This document shows positions 1 through 11,600 of a stretch of DNA of 64,000 nucleotides, piece after piece. The notes beneath the pieces are model-generated. The model was not told the DNA's origin. It searched no databases and was given only the letters and a program-made list of their open reading frames with translations. Origin of the DNA: Atherinomorus stipes (Eukaryota > Chordata > Actinopteri > Atheriniformes > Atherinidae). Made by a program: the position numbers and the translations under genes. Positions within the stretch are counted from its first letter, which is position 1. Every line of letters starts with the position of its first letter. Location of the stretch: the NCBI GenBank assembly GCA_023101725.1, contig JALJCO010003053.1, positions 434,001 to 498,000 of the forward strand, written 5' to 3'.

Positions 1-3000
1 ATATGGGTGAAGTTAGATTTGTACTGTACATTTATAGATCTGCTTTGCTAAATTAAGAAAAAGACCAAGTGTAGCCCTACTTAATTATATGAAGCCCATG
101 AAAGTTACAGAAAAAAAAAGAAGAAAAAAACTATGAAATGTAAAATTAGTAGGAATACATAAGGCTAATAAGTGGATTGATAACTGCAGGAGCTGGACTT
201 ATTGAATAACAGTGAAAGAAAGTTCAGCTCATGTTGTTAAACTGTGTACAGTAGAGGCAAGCCTCTGAATAGAAAATAAGCGTCTGTTTACTTGTTGGTA
301 GACACTTCACAACGGTCTTTCTATCACAGTAATACAGAGATAAAAGCATTATGCCATTTCACTGCTGTAGTTGAGTTCTAATCCCTCAATTACCATTGTG
401 CCTTTTTCCATCTACACATTTTGTGCCCTATACAAAATCCAATAAGGGAGATTTTCACAAGTCAAGTGTGTTGTTCAAGAAATTAGATTAGTTTTTGAAC
501 CTGTGACAAATTCCTTAGTTGTACCTGTCAAAAGTGACGGCTCCCTGTTGGCCCTTATCAAATTCGGCGAATTCATTTTCTCCCCAGGTATAGGAGTCAT
601 GCTGTTGGAGGTTATTATTCTGTTTGTTTGTCAGCTTGTGATTTTCTGCAGCCAGAGAGGAGTATCTGCTTTGCATCCAGTGCTTGTTGTTTGCCACCAC
701 CTGTTCCTTCATTACCTGGCCACATATTTCTCTCCCTTTCTGTGAATAGGAACTCTTGATCTGTAAGAGGGATCACACTCTGAAATCTTCTTGTCTGAGT
801 AGACATTCAATCTATTGTCTGCCTAACATGTAGATGTAAGGATATGAAATTCTTCTGGAAAAAGGGTAGGAAAAGACAAGTTTTTACAAAAAATTGGATA
901 TTTTGGTTCCCATGCCATGACAGTCACAAATGTTTGGCTCTCACTTGAGCTTCAGGGGTGTCAACACCTGCAGAGGCTATTGCTTTAGATTTGCTGCCAA
1001 AACTATTCAGTGGAGACATTGCAGAGTGGGTCTCCTTCTGTGTTGCTGTCTAAGGCAGAGCACTTCGCTTGGAGAAACCAGACCAGGCCAGGCCCGCCTC
1101 ATCTTGAGTCATGGTGGAGTGACTACAGGCAGCCTCAGGCTTTCACAGTCACGATGCTCACAATGCATTCTTCATGAGGTATTAAATGAATATAAAAATA
1201 CACAGATACACAAAGCAGAAAATGAGCGAATCTAAATGCCAGGCCCCTGTGCTGTGGGTAGGGTTGAGCAACAGCGCTGGAGGAAGATGTTTGCTCAGTG
1301 CCAGCCTCATTAAATCCAACAGCCCAGTCCCTTCAACTGGCCCACAAAGTTGAGAAAGAATAGAGAAAAAAAGAGGTCAGGAGGTGGAATGAAATGAAAT
1401 TAGAAAGGGAAAAATTGTGCTGTTAATGCTGCCATATCGGGGTATTGATTTAACTAATTGAAATGGCACCAAGGGAGAAGCACCAGATGGGTCTCCTCTG
1501 GCCTGAGGTGGGGTGCTGGCTGACTCTGATAGGTTCCCATCTGAGACGCACTGTCCCTGGGGTCCACGCTGATGATTTCTTTCGTAGTTATCTACAGTCA
1601 ACACATTTTCTCGGTCGTGTTTAATAGGCTGTTTATGAGACACATTTAACATGGGTTGCTTGCAAAGAAAAATCTCTAAACAAGGACTGTTTCACTTGCT
1701 GCATTTGGCAGATGAATAATTACGCGACTCATACAGAAAATCAAGATTCAGAGGCCGAATATGATGATTTAGAGAGCATATAGCTTCAAAGAATGGTGAC
1801 TGACCTTTGGGGATTGTACAAAATCAATAATTAATGTTGAGTTTAGGCAGAGTAAATACAGGAATTTTCATGCGAGGTTAGTTTTAGTAGTCTTGACTGA
1901 CCAAAGTGGTGGTACCATCACTAAGCTGTTTCTGTTCAAAATTTCATCCAACGCTTATGAAAATAAGTGTTGGCTTTTTGCATGAATTACTTGAAATAGC
2001 TTGAATATCCACTCTAAGTGAGCCACTGCAATATTTTGCTTCACAGAGCACAAGTTTGTTTCTAAGATTTTCTGTTTGAATAGCTCTGCTTGAATAATAA
2101 TGCACTTTCTGTAAGTAGCGACTCAAGCTTAAACTTGGACCTGCAGAGCAGTTTATTCTCCTTTTTTACACTTCTGTTGCTGATACAGAGCGTCAAAAAA
2201 TCCTGCTCAAGAAACACGTGCAGTATTACTCACACTGGTCAGCCTTATGTCTGTCTATGTCTTCCCTGCAGTTCTCTGACATTTTTCATTTCTGCACATC
2301 AAGAAAATATGGAAATTTTAATCAAAGCCTGTATTTGCACCAAGCCTGTCGGTATGAGACATTTTGAGAACGACGAATCCAAGTTGTGATTATGGAGTCC
2401 TTCCCTCCCTGTGTCTTTGCTTTTATGATCTTACTAATCATATACTGACTGCCCCCTGGCTGTTTCTGTCCTTCTGTCCTGGTGGTACTCTGTGCTCTTT
2501 CCCAGCATGCATTGCCTGTAATTAAATAGGAGCCTGGTCCTCTTGACAGTGTCCGTGGCTGATTTCTCTGCCTGGCAGCCTCCTCATCCTCCCTTGTTCT
2601 TTCTGTATCTGTCTCTCACTCACACACGGACACTGTGCCTCCCTCCCTTTGTCTGGATGTCACATGAGAAACTGACTCTGGTCTCTGTCTCTCAAATTAT
2701 TTAATTGGATGCAAACTCAGGAGCACGGACATCAATACGGAACTATATCTGCCATAAGGAAGAGCCATTAGTCAATACTTCGCCCTACACATGCCGAAGG
2801 CTTTTGTCAGACCTAATTACCTAGTGCTGTATTCAGTGGAGCTTTACCAGTGGGGGACTGGGACTCCTGTGGGATCTGGTTAGGATCACAGTTCACTCCC
2901 AGTGTATACAGTGGAGTTGGAAAGTTCACAAAAGCAAATATCAGTCACTTTCCTCTTCTATTTATTACTGACAGCTAAATGACTGAAATTGTGAGATGTG

Positions 3001-3648
3001 TACATCCAATTCTGCTGGCTTACTTGGTTTAGAATTCTTAGGTCTTAAAGCCTGGACTTTATCATACGGCGGACATTAAATGACAGAAATGAAATGTGAT
3101 TAGCACTGTTTCTCCTCTTGACGCAGTGACGCAGAGTTCAAACTAATATCTTCAGTGAAAGAAGGTTGTTGCTCTGTTTCAGATAGGAAGTAATTATGCA
3201 GCCATTAATTTGTTGTAGGTCATTTCCCATGAGAAACACACACATTGCAAGTTTGCAAGAAAGCTGCTTTTAATCACACAATAACGCATGCGAAAGCAAT
3301 GCACAATTTTTCCTCTAAATGGCCTTTATTTATATCATGGTCTGATTAATAGTGTTCAACATTCTCATAATTTGCTTGCTTCTAGGAAGAGCATGTTAGC
3401 TAGAACACTAGACTTTCAGTTTGCATCAGCTCATTTGAGCTTTCTCTTGAACCTGAAAATGTGTTATCATGCCTTCAAACTGAACTTGTGAGTTTATAAT
3501 TATGACATGGGAACTGAAAATGTGCACATGACAGGAAAAGTTTTCAGGAAATTTAAACTTCCAAGGTTGTGAGCACCATAAGACACTTATGAAGACTCAT
3601 GACATGAACAACATAAGCTTACATGAACTAGCCATCAATGAAAGAAGC
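1..3648. other. Upstream celf4 intron, no gene seen
   Basis: This stretch is AT-rich and non-coding. The open frames are short and show no recognisable protein. By gene structure it is intron sequence before the 5334 exon. I see no clear transposon or RNA gene in it. Confidence 0.6.
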
Positions 3649-3656
3649 ATTTAGAC

Positions 3657-3860
3657 CAGAGGTGGACCCTCCAGGTCCTCGAGCGCGGGCATCCTGCAGG
3701 TAATAGGAGTTTCCCTGTGGTAACACACCTTGTGACTTGTTCAGAGCTAGACATCAAGCTCCGCATAATTACCTGTCGATTGGACTCAGGTGTGCTGCAC
3801 GAGGGAAATTCCTAGTATCTGCAGATGCCGGCCCTCGAGGACCTGGAAAGCCCACCCCTG
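3657..3860. mobile_element. 204-base hAT-type MITE with perfect 8-base target duplication
   Basis: The left end CAGAGGTGGACCCTCCAGG and the right end CCTGGAAAGCCCACCCCTG are imperfect inverted repeats, followed inward by CTCGAG...CATCCTGCAG and CTGCAGATGCCGG...CTCGAG. ATTTAGAC flanks both sides (3649-3656 and 3861-3868), a perfect 8-base target duplication diagnostic of hAT elements. It has no coding capacity. It lies in the intron upstream of the first visible celf4 exon. Confidence 0.9.
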
Positions 3861-4398
3861 ATTTAGACCCTCACAAGCAACAGTTCTAAAGTATAAATAT
3901 AAAATATACGTGATTTCCATGTATGTTAAACTATGTCAAAACCTGCATGCAACACACTCACACAGCCTTGAAAATGCATCCACTCAAGGGCAAATCCACT
4001 CTTCTAACCCACTTTTTACATTCCAGTACAACCTGAATGTCTATTACAGATTTTTTTGTGAGAAAAGGGGAGAAACAGATGAATGGCGTTGTGACAGATC
4101 CTGCTGCACAAGAATCTATGCAATATATCCTTGTTTAGACAGCATAAATAGCCACATGCCCTAGGGTGATAAGTGCAAAAATAGCTAACTGGCAACGGTA
4201 AATATTTCTAAATTATATATATTGAGAGATCTGGCAACACTGTTATGGAGCCCTCTTCATCAACCTATGAACAGTATTCTTCCTCTATAACGGTAGATAA
4301 GCAGGTAGATAACCCTACAACAGTTTTATGAAGCAATTTTATGATGCACAATCTTAAAAAATCTGAGGCTATACACAAAATATGTTTAAATATGGAAG

Positions 4399-5289
4399 TT
4401 AAAGGAATAGTACACCCACAGAATGATGGTCCGGCATTTTCTACTCACCCTCATGCTGAGCAAGACTCTGAAGCACTTTTGTAATATTTCAAATGCAGCC
4501 GGAGATCCGGGAGGGGGGGGTTTCGTTTTCCCCCTTTATATAATGGAGTTCACTAGCCAATGAACCAAAAAGGTCCATAAAAGTCAATATTCCTCCAAAC
4601 TGCTTGTCCAATGTAATCCAAGTGTCCTGAGAGGGTGGCGTCCATACTTTACTTGAAATGACATCATTTAGCATATTTTTAGAGCCTAAACAGTAGTACA
4701 TTGCAGTTTAGTTTCTACTTGCACGTTCGTGCGAGTTCACAACACTACGGAAGCCTCGGCGTTCAGCGCCTATTCTGCCGATAATGCAAGCGTAGAAGAA
4801 GAACTTCGCCATTTACATTGTGCTAAGAGCGAACGAGCTGCGGACAAACCGGGACAGACACAAGAGGGGTTGGCTATCGATTTAAAACAAAGAAAGAAAG
4901 AAAAAGAGCACGTGCAATCTTGTCTGCCACGGCTTCCGTAGTATCGTGAACTCGCAAGGGCGTGCTTCACAGCAGCTAGATGTACTACTGTTTAGTAAAA
5001 ATGTACTAAATGATGTCGTTTCGTGTGAATTATGGACGCTACCCACTCAGGACACTTGTATTACATTGGACGAGCTGTATGGAGGAGTATTGCCAAGTTT
5101 TTGTGGACTATTGTGGACCTTTTTGGCTCAGTGGCCAGTGAACTCCATTCCATGAAAGTTGGGGGAAAATGAAAACCTGTCCGATTTCTGGCTGCATTTG
5201 AGATATTTAAAAAAGTGCTCCACAGTCTTGCTCAGCATGAGGGTGAGTAGGAAATAAACACACATTCTGTGGGTGTACTATTCCTTTAA
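4399..5289. mobile_element. 891-base palindromic MITE with TTAA ends
   Basis: The left end TTAAAGGAATAGTACACCCA (4399) is the near-exact reverse complement of the right end GGGTGTACTATTCCTTTAA (5271-5289), and TTAA bounds each side. The inverted arms are very long: the left arm to about 4770 (GTTCACAACACTACGGAAGCC) pairs with the right arm from about 4930 (GGCTTCCGTAGTATCGTGAAC). Between them is a unique centre of about 150 bases. A TTAA target with no transposase suggests a piggyBac- or Kolobok-type non-autonomous element. A second copy lies at about 32765-33326. Confidence 0.85.
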
Positions 5290-5333
5290 GTTGCACATTT
5301 CATTCACCTTGTAAAATATATGTGTCTCCGTAG

Positions 5334-5477
5334 GGTGCCTCGTCCAGCCTGGTGGTCAAATTTGCAGACACTGATAAGGAGAGGACCCTGCGCAGGATGC
5401 ACCAGATGGCCGGCCAGCTCGGCATCTTCAGTCCCATGACCATCCAGTTTGGGGCCTATGGCGCCTACTCTCATGCT
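5334..5477 (+). CDS. celf4: celf4 coding exon a: end of RRM2 and start of linker
   Basis: The exon has 144 bases (48 codons) and is phase 0 at both ends. Its acceptor is TCTCCGTAG before GGT, and its donor is GCT|GTAAGT. It encodes the last strand of RRM2 ([17 protein letters not shown]) and the linker start [10 protein letters not shown]. The polypyrimidine tract is short and weak. A TTAA-flanked hairpin MITE ends only 44 bases upstream, so the branch point must lie inside 5290-5320 or within the MITE. A candidate branch point is the CATTCAC segment near 5301. Confidence 0.95.
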
Positions 5478-5618
5478 GTAAGTCTCAGCCCGGCGGGGGA
5501 GGAGACGGTGAGCTTTAAAAAAGAAATTCAAAACTGTTGTGATTTGAGGTTTAAACCCACTCTCTCTCCCACTAGGCATGTGGCACTCCCAGCGAACAGC
5601 TCCTTAAGTTATTCACAC

Positions 5619-5666
<48 letters not shown>

Positions 5667-8600
5667 TGTATATATTTATAAGACTTCGATATTGTTGTAT
5701 TTGAACAAAAATAATCTTAACTGTTTTTGTTTGTTGTTTTTTTTATTTGTCTTTTTTGTATTGTGTCTTCTTACCCTCTATTTTTTCCAGGGAAGCTGGT
5801 TTTCATGTATTCTCAGAAATATTACTACCTCATACTCACTAATTATTACCGTATGTGAATTTAAATTCCCGACCTGGGCCTGCCTTTGAACATTTCACTG
5901 TAAATATACTTCTCTTTAGCCCTAAAAAGGTTCATGTCATTACCAAGAACACGCCCGTTCACCCCCACCTCTTTCTCTGTCAGCACACCCCACCTCTATT
6001 TCATATTCACACATGAAAGTCACAGCCGAGTTAGGCATCTGTGAGATTTTACACTCACACAGTAGCTAACAACTCACCCTGACAGGTGAGAATCGCCCAC
6101 TCACACAATCTCTGCCGCTTCGGTTCCCTTTTTTTCCTCCCATAAACACATATAGAATACATACTGATATACAAAGACTCCAGCATTCTAAACTCATATC
6201 ACCACATAGCCTTTATCTCGTGTCAGTATAATGAGCACCAGGCCGGAGCAGTCTTAGAGTAGCTAGGAAGCAAAGCTGCAGGGCAACACAGATCACTCTG
6301 TTCAAGAACAAGGCATGGGCCAAGCAAACAGAGATGTGAGAGTAAACATGCTCTGATCCTGCGGCTATTTCACCCTCCTTTCCTTTTTTTTGTCCTTCCC
6401 TCCATCCCTCCCGCCATTCGCCTCTCTCCCCACTGCTCTTTAATCCTACAGCAGATGATGCAACAGCAAGCAGCCCTGATGGCAGCAACACAAGGGTCCT
6501 ACCTGAACCCGATGGCAGCCATCGCTGCCGCGCAAATGCAGCAAATGGCAGCTTTCAATGTCAACGGCCTGGTGGCTACTCCCATGACACCATCCTCAGG
6601 TATATGCACTAACACAAGGAAGTACTAATAAATGACACAGGTGATAATTATGCAGGGATCTCTCTCTCTCTTTCTTTTTTTTTTCTCACAGGAACATAGT
6701 CATCATTAAGAAGAATTACAGAAGCACTAGTAATATATTCATTCAAGGCCTTTCTACTGTTGCCCTTGTTGCATTTTTTAAGATGTAGAATCCATTTTCT
6801 GGGTAAAAGCAAGCATTGTCAGTATTGAATTAAAGGAAGCAGGGCCTTGTAGTGAGTAGGCATGGTGGGAGAAGATGTAAAGCATTTCTGTGTGCTCATT
6901 GGCAGCCACATTATAGTCCCTCTCTCCCCTCTGCTCACACATTATCTCTCTTTCGTTCTTTTTCTGTCTGTCACTCTCTCCCTCTCTGTCTCTGACAGTG
7001 TGTTTTCTGGGAACACAGCCAATCCGATGACTTTGGATGCAGAGTCCTTGGCTTATACAATATAAGAGGAAAGATTTGTGCGAGATAATCCTGGACCCCA
7101 GTCTGAACTATCTTTTTGGCCCTTGTCATGAGGAGCTTTGATGGCTCGACACTAAGTAGGCAGGCCGCCTGAAGGCAAGGCCGTTGCAAATGTATTATAT
7201 AAAGTGGCTTGACGCTGCACCTGGCATTTGTAATCCACAAGGCCTACATATTCCTGGTAATGCCTATCAAACATAATCCTACATGACTTAAATGCCCTTC
7301 ACCTGGATAAGGAAAATAATAAAAATCCATCAGCACAAAAGGCCACTGGCAAGGTGACAGATTTGGAATATCACTACAAGGTGCTGAAAAGAAACAGTAC
7401 ACATCCCAACATTTACTATAGAGGAAAAAGCAGTAACTTTACTTTCGCTTGAATTTTAATTTTTGGACTCATTTCTACTATGATAACCGTAATCCATGAT
7501 CTTGAAAATACTCTTAGAATTGACTGTAATCACATTTTCACCCACATTCTTCAGCAGGTAGAGCTTTTTTATTTGGCCTATTTGTAAAGTGGAGCATGCA
7601 ACTTTGATTGTCTTCATCTATTCATTGTAATTCTCACCTGAAAACTTCTCAAGCGTGATGGAAAAGATGGAGGAGAGCGTGCTAGGCAAGCATGATGTGC
7701 TTCACGGCCTTCTGTTTCAGTGGTCATGATTATGTATCGCAGCAGTGAATCAATTCTCTTTCCTCTAACAAGCCCCGATTAGCGTGTTACCTTGATGGAC
7801 TCTGTAACAGTACACTTTGGTACACATTTGTGCCCATTAGGTGCATACTACAGTACATGGTAGTACAGGTTGAAAAAATATACAGTTCAAGGCTCTTCAC
7901 ATTATATATACTGTATATGGCATGTGGAGCCTGTACCCTGCAGTTTCCATAATAACTCAGCATCTATTTGCAGGCACCAGCACACCCCCAGGCATTTCTG
8001 CCACAGCCGTGCCCAGCATAGCCACCCCTATTGGGGTCAATGGATTCAGTGCCCTCCCGCCTCAAAGCAACGGCCAACCCACATCCGAGCCTATCTACAC
8101 CAATGGTATTCATCCTTACCCAGGTGAGATATTTCAGATTTACATAAAGGAAAGATGAGATATATTCATAGAATCTACTGTTTGAGCTTGTTCTTTGACC
8201 CTGACAGTGCTAGCTGCTTGTACCGACACTCATCAACGAATGTTTGATTATTGTAGCGCTGTACTTGATCTCAATAAAAACATTGCCTAATTGACACAAT
8301 GAAAGTTCAACCTGCTTGTAGTGACAAACTGAATCATATCACGCAACACTGTTTAAAAGTTGTCAAGAGAGTCTTTCTCCACATCAGGTCTTCATGACAT
8401 CTTTTTTTTCCCTCTATTTGAAACAAAATGTTTTAGATTTGAGGCTCAATGAGCAGATTCTTTGGCATATTTCTATGAAGCCTGCCCCAGTATCATGATG
8501 AATCCATCAGTTCATCCATCAGTCAATTGTGGTTAATTTGATGTGTCTCAACCCGTCCTCCACTACTTAATGTTCTCTGGAACTGATTCTTGAAAAATTG

Positions 8601-11600
8601 ACAGACACTCACTCCCCTTTTTCTGCATTATGCAAAGGCAGCTGCAATCGTAATGAACTACAAAGTGGTTTGTTTGGCACGTTGTTAATATTTGATGCAA
8701 ACATCTGGGGCGAACAGGCATTCTGAAGAACTGCAAGATATGACAACCTAAATTTCTCCCACTCCCCGTTTGATCTTACCGCCTGATGGATCTCTACAGC
8801 GATGCCAATTTCTGTCTAGATCTTTAACATTATCTCTTTATCTGTGTGTCCCTTCATATTCTCTTTTGCTTCCATTTCCTTTATTGTCACCCTCCTTTCT
8901 CTGTCTCTTTTTCATCTCTCTGCAGCACAGAGTCCAACAGTGACTGACCCTCTCCAACAGGCTTATGCTGGCGTCCAGCACTACGCAGGTGATCCGTCTC
9001 TCCTAACTCCTCTACTCTCTCACTTCCTCCATCTGTCCCTTTGCCTCTCCCCTCTCCCCTTTGGTTTGTCACATCAGTAGACACCATGACAGGTAGAGAT
9101 AGCCAGATGACCAGCCAATTTCCTCCTGGATTAGGCTACTTTACATTAGGACTGCAAAGGGATTTGCAGTTGGCTTGATTATACAGCCACACACACAAAA
9201 AAGCTTAATTCCAAAAGTACACCGAGAGCTGTGGATTTGAACCTGCCATAGCCTTGTACATGAGCGATGACAGACCTCTCATAACCAATGCTTTGTGCCT
9301 GACATCAGCTCTCATTAACATGGTGTAAGTCTCCCTCTCTTTCTTTGTAAGTCTGCTTAGCCGAACCGCGCTCCACTCCCCCTTTTGCCATTCTCTTTGT
9401 GTAGTGATCCACCAGCCAAATGAGCCCAAGCTCCAAGTCATAATGCAATTTATTTATGCAATGTCTAGAGGACACAAATGAACAATGGAATAATGATTTG
9501 AGTTTTGTTGTGTCAAATATGAAAATGGAGATGTGAAAAATTCCACTCTGGTTCTCCCTTTGCAACAGCAGCCTACCCTGCCGCCTATGCGCCAATCAGC
9601 CAAGCGTTCCCCCAGCAACCAACCATCATTCCCCAGCAACAGAGGGAAGGTAAGAGCGAGCAAGCGCGCCCACCCAAGATAAAAGGTGATAATTGCCATG
9701 TTCCATTCTAATGTAGCTGCACTGCTTTGAATTAGCGAGGGAGGGAAAAAGCTGGCTGGGGAAAATGTGAGAAAAAGGCTCCCCTCTTCTTACAGAGAAG
9801 AACATTAGCAGTGAGATGGAAAGTTACTCTGTCATTATTCAAAAACTGCACTAATTCAAACTCGCAGCATTGGACTGCTTAATCAGTCCATTACAATGTG
9901 TTTAAGTGGTTATAAATATTCATCAGATTAATTAGCTGCATGCATAATCATTTATTACCATTCCTAGTGTAGCGTTCATTCTTGCGCCACAGCATCAGAT
10001 GTAATAAAGCATAGGATATACTTTGATGGTAAATCACTCTTTTTTGTCACCATTTGTCAGTCTTAATTATTCATCTATATGATTATATGAGACACCGTAG
10101 ATTGACATGAATATTCAGTATATGAACTTACAATTGAGTGTTTCCAACATTGCTTGGAGGAAAAGTTAGTTTACATTTGGATTTGTCCGTAGAGAGCGTA
10201 AATGAGAGTCACAGTGCAGGATTGTATGTAGGAAAATCGATGCACTCAAACTTATTTGCATGTCAGTAACTTGCCTTATTCACTTTACATGCTAAATAAT
10301 TTAATTAAAAAAACCACAGACACACATTGTGGTTATGGAAATTCCATCGCTTGCCACTTAAGTGATTTTATTTATTAGCAAGAATGATAGAAGTCACGGC
10401 AGTGCAAACACAGACACAGCCACACACGTGGCCACACACGGAGAGCTATTCTTGGTTTAGCCAGTGGCTTGTCTGAGTTCTGGCCTCCTCAGGGTTTTGG
10501 CTGCTATCCCAGCCTGTCTCAGTCCACTGCCACAGTCTGCAGCCCTGCCATTTAACAAGATACATCCAAACCTGAATACACTGAAACAGTTCAAGTGTTA
10601 GCTTGAACTGAGAGCTAACATTATCAACAATACAATCTATCAGTTTGGGTCTATGTGTATATCAGGATAGAAAAGGGAATCCTGAGCTATGATTTTAGCC
10701 AAACAAATCATATCTGCATTCTAAGAGAAAATGTGTCCCTTCTGATGTACTTCACTAGAACATTTTAGGCTGCATTTTGTTGCATGTTACTGTTATCTCA
10801 TTTACTGAAAAGTAAAATGTATATATGATTCAGTGGTGTCTAATTTCCCAGAAGGGTTAAGCAAAAGTACCTCAAATTTTAATCCATACAACAAAAGAGC
10901 AGGTTTTTCTCCCATTCACCTTACTCAAGATCCAACTTCACTGAATATTTTGACATGCAAAATAAAGGAAACAGAGTTAAAAGGATTAACACATTAACAC
11001 ATTCACATAAACTGCAAACATTTCTTAAAATAAGTTCAGTAAATATTTCACGCATGATGCACTTTTAACCTCGTCAAGGTTTTGAAATGAGCTTTGAGTT
11101 TAAAATAAATACACCATAGGCAGTACTATTTCACTGCACTATGGATCACCGCGAGCATCCGGGAATTTTTGCCAAATTCGTCACATCCGGTTAGGTAACA
11201 GGTGAAAACATCGCTTCGTTGCATAGGGGAGCCACTGAATTACCTGCTTCATTACTCGTCAATCTTCGTTTATTCTACTTTGGAAATACCGAGAAGTCCC
11301 GCTGTGTATGGCTGCCATAAACATATCTATCACACGGACAAGAGAATATGTTTGTTCCAGTTCCCAAAACAACAGAAAAAGTCCCGAACAACATGCTAAG
11401 TGGCTAGATGCTATCAAGCCCATAAATGCTGACAGTTCACGCTGGAAACCATGGAAACATCTAACAATAAGTTCGGATCACTTAGTGACCGATAAAAAGC
11501 ATATTGTGGTCTCACTTTTTAAACCCTGTAGTTGTTTTTGTACAGATGATAGAAAACACCATTAAATCAGTGGATGTACAGAATCACAGCGCCGCCCGCT

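Noticed and set aside
5352..5681. 109-codon frame extending celf4 exon a past its donor
   Set aside because: The frame simply reads through GTAAGT into the intron and the AT microsatellite; the exon ends at 5477.
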